Assembly: GCA_020343635.1 (NCBI GenBank)
Contig: CP070804.1
Coordinates: 263,332-277,940, forward strand
Length of the DNA: 14,609 nt
Direction of reading: 5' to 3'
Source: Candidatus Aenigmatarchaeota archaeon
GTDB lineage: Archaea; Aenigmatarchaeota; Aenigmatarchaeia; QMZP01; JAFGSV01
In this document: piece after piece, positions 13,653 to 14,609 of the stretch
How positions within the stretch are numbered: the first letter of the stretch is position 1
Layout of the letters: each line of letters opens with the position of its first letter
Made by a program: the position numbers and the translations under genes
Notes under the pieces: model-generated
What the model saw: only the letters and a program-made list of their open reading frames with translations
Databases searched by the model: none
Told to the model about the DNA's origin: nothing

Positions 13653-14065
13653 TTTTTCCTTATCTCGCGCGCGATTTCGGTTAAAAATGATCTGCCCTTG
13701 GGAGCGAGCATCCTTCCCTTGGACTTCCTCGTGGTCACGAACTCCGCGGCCTCGAGCTGCCTGAGCACGTTCCTTATAACGGATCCCGATGCCTTCCTCT
13801 TGCGCTCGGGCTTGTGTCCGAGGTTCTTCCTGCCGCCGTATTCCTTCCTGAGCCTCTCGACGCCTATTACGCCCTCTATCCCTACCTTCCTCATCACTGC
13901 CGCTGCCCTTATATGCCACCAGTCATCCTGCTGGGGGGTCCTTTCCTTATGCACGCCTGTCTTGACGAACCTCGCCCATTCCGGGGGCTTGAACTCGTCC
14001 ATAGCCTTAAGCTTCTGGGCCGTCTTTTCGATCAGCTTGTCCGCTGGTAGCTCTTTTATGTTCAT
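13649..14065 (-). CDS. rps19e: 30S ribosomal protein S19e
   Basis: This 138-residue protein of the archaeal/eukaryotic small subunit has KELPADKLIEKTAQKLK at the N-terminus, then KPPEWARFVKTGVHKERTPQ and DDWWHIRAAAVMRKVGIEG, then GVERLRKEYGGRKNLGHKPE and the final winged-helix part with GSVIRNVLRQLEAAEFV. All are S19e signatures. I chose the ATG at 14065 because a GGTG ribosome binding site ends 5 bases before it; a TTG start at 14083 would place that site inside the gene. It is first in the S19e - PDCD5-like - L39e - L31e operon and has its own TATA box. Confidence 0.95.
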   Translation of the reverse strand: MNIKELPADKLIEKTAQKLKAMDEFKPPEWARFVKTGVHKERTPQQDDWWHIRAAAVMRKVGIEGVIGVERLRKEYGGRKNLGHKPERKRKASGSVIRNVLRQLEAAEFVTTRKSKGRMLAPKGRSFLTEIAREIRKK

Positions 14066-14100
14066 GGATACACCTATTTTCAATATATAAAGAACAGTTA

Positions 14101-14112
14101 GTATATAAAAAA
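14101..14112 (-). promoter_or_regulatory. TATA box of the S19e operon
   Basis: The minus strand reads CTTTTTTATATAC about 40 bases before the S19e ATG. A start site ~26 bases downstream would leave a leader of about 14 bases that just holds the GGTG ribosome binding site. A second box, TTTATATA at 14085-14092, would give a transcript starting too close to the ATG to include that site. The preceding T runs may also end the upstream small-gene transcript. Confidence 0.5.
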
Positions 14113-14123
14113 GTTTAAAACCA

Positions 14124-14369
14124 CTAGGATACCCAGTTGGTGATTATCAGGTATAGTGTACCGATATCCATCAACAGGAAAGATATTATCAGAATAGCAG
14201 CAATGAACATCTCTGAGCTGAGCGCGTCCAGCCGGCAGCTGAAGAAGTCAGGCTTGAACGGAAGCTCCTCGCACACCACGGCATTCACTATGATGAAGTT
14301 TCCCAGAGCAATGATGAAATAGCTTGTTATGAAAATAATGATCATACCGATAAGTATCAGTAGCTTCAT
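14124..14369 (-). CDS. Small two-helix membrane protein, unknown
   Basis: This 81-residue protein has two strong hydrophobic helices (about residues 3-31 and 54-78) joined by a loop CEELPFKPDFFSC with two cysteines (C33, C45) that could form a disulfide if the loop faces outward. There is no catalytic motif. Its ATG overlaps the stop of the upstream coiled-coil gene by 4 bases (ATGA), so the two are made together. I do not recognise the family. Confidence 0.65.
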   Translation of the reverse strand: MKLLILIGMIIIFITSYFIIALGNFIIVNAVVCEELPFKPDFFSCRLDALSSEMFIAAILIISFLLMDIGTLYLIITNWVS

Positions 14370-14599
14370 TTGCTCGCACCTTTTCTGAGCTTGTCGATCT
14401 CTTCCTCGAGTTCGAAGAGTTCCCTGTCATATCTTTGCTTCAGGCCATTGTAGGTATTCTCCTCGATCTTCCTGTTCAGGTAATCCTTGTGAGCGTTCGT
14501 CTTCGATTTCCTTATCTCCTCCTTCCTTATTTCGAGCGCTTTAATGGCATTGCCGGCCTTCTCTTTATCCTTGTAGCCCGCGAAAACCTTCACTTCCAT
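14366..14599 (-). CDS. Small coiled-coil protein, unknown (start may lie further upstream)
   Basis: From the ATG at 14599 this is a 77-residue charged helical protein. It begins MEVKVFAGYKDKEKAGNAIK, then has two helical stretches rich in Glu, Lys and Arg with leucines in heptad spacing (about 18-45 and 50-75). The ten bases left upstream keep the frame open (codons for Phe-Arg-Gln precede the ATG) and show no clear ribosome binding site, so the true start may be outside the window. It is coupled to the small membrane protein gene by a 4-base overlap, which suggests a membrane-tethered pair. The family is not recognised. Confidence 0.6.
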   Translation of the reverse strand: MEVKVFAGYKDKEKAGNAIKALEIRKEEIRKSKTNAHKDYLNRKIEENTYNGLKQRYDRELFELEEEIDKLRKGASK

Positions 14600-14609
14600 C
14601 TGCCTGAAT

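Noticed and set aside
13653..13919. Long N-terminal extension of the PDCD5-like gene
   Set aside because: It is a different-frame reading of S19e with R/E/Q low-complexity; the PDCD5 core starts at 13652 with an ATGA overlap.

Overview
The window reads as archaeal chromosome, roughly half GC, with short AT-rich gaps. It carries archaeal/eukaryotic-type ribosomal proteins (S19e, L39e, L31e), a PDCD5-family DNA-binding protein, TATA boxes set for leaderless or short-leader transcripts, GGTG-type ribosome binding sites and an S-layer protein tail. Many small orphan coiled-coil proteins and the S-layer type would fit a DPANN-like lineage, but that placement is a weak inference.

Left part (1-10075), surface glycosylation: the 3' end of an S-layer gene (+ strand, four N-glycosylation sequons) ends at a GC hairpin plus T tract. 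It converges on a two-gene minus-strand unit: a GlcNAc-1-phosphate transferase of the GPT/MraY family followed by a DUF354 GT-B-like protein, with a TATA box spaced for a leaderless message. Next comes a five-gene minus-strand operon with overlapping or nearly touching genes: an STT3/AglB-like GT-C protein carrying an extra alpha/alpha-toroid domain, a GT4 glycosyltransferase, a Wzy-like polymerase, a Wzx-like flippase, and a membrane protein that joins an extracytoplasmic cell-wall-binding-repeat-2-like domain to a cytoplasmic winged helix. Together these could start, extend, flip, polymerise and transfer a lipid-linked glycan to surface proteins, with the last gene a candidate surface-to-DNA sensor.

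Right part (10144-14609), all minus strand: two small genes (coiled coil, two-TM membrane protein), then the S19e - PDCD5-like - L39e - L31e - TruD string, then a zinc-ribbon coiled-coil protein and a second coiled-coil protein. Between truD and the zinc-ribbon gene lies the most irregular stretch. An AT-rich gene with foreign codon use, resembling a low-molecular-weight phosphatase without its catalytic arginine, is followed by a second, diverged copy of the last ~30 codons of truD. This looks like an insertion or allele exchange at the truD 3' end that supplied a new tail and stranded the old one. There is no gene-free stretch above 300 bases, and I saw no tRNA, rRNA, CRISPR array or transposase.
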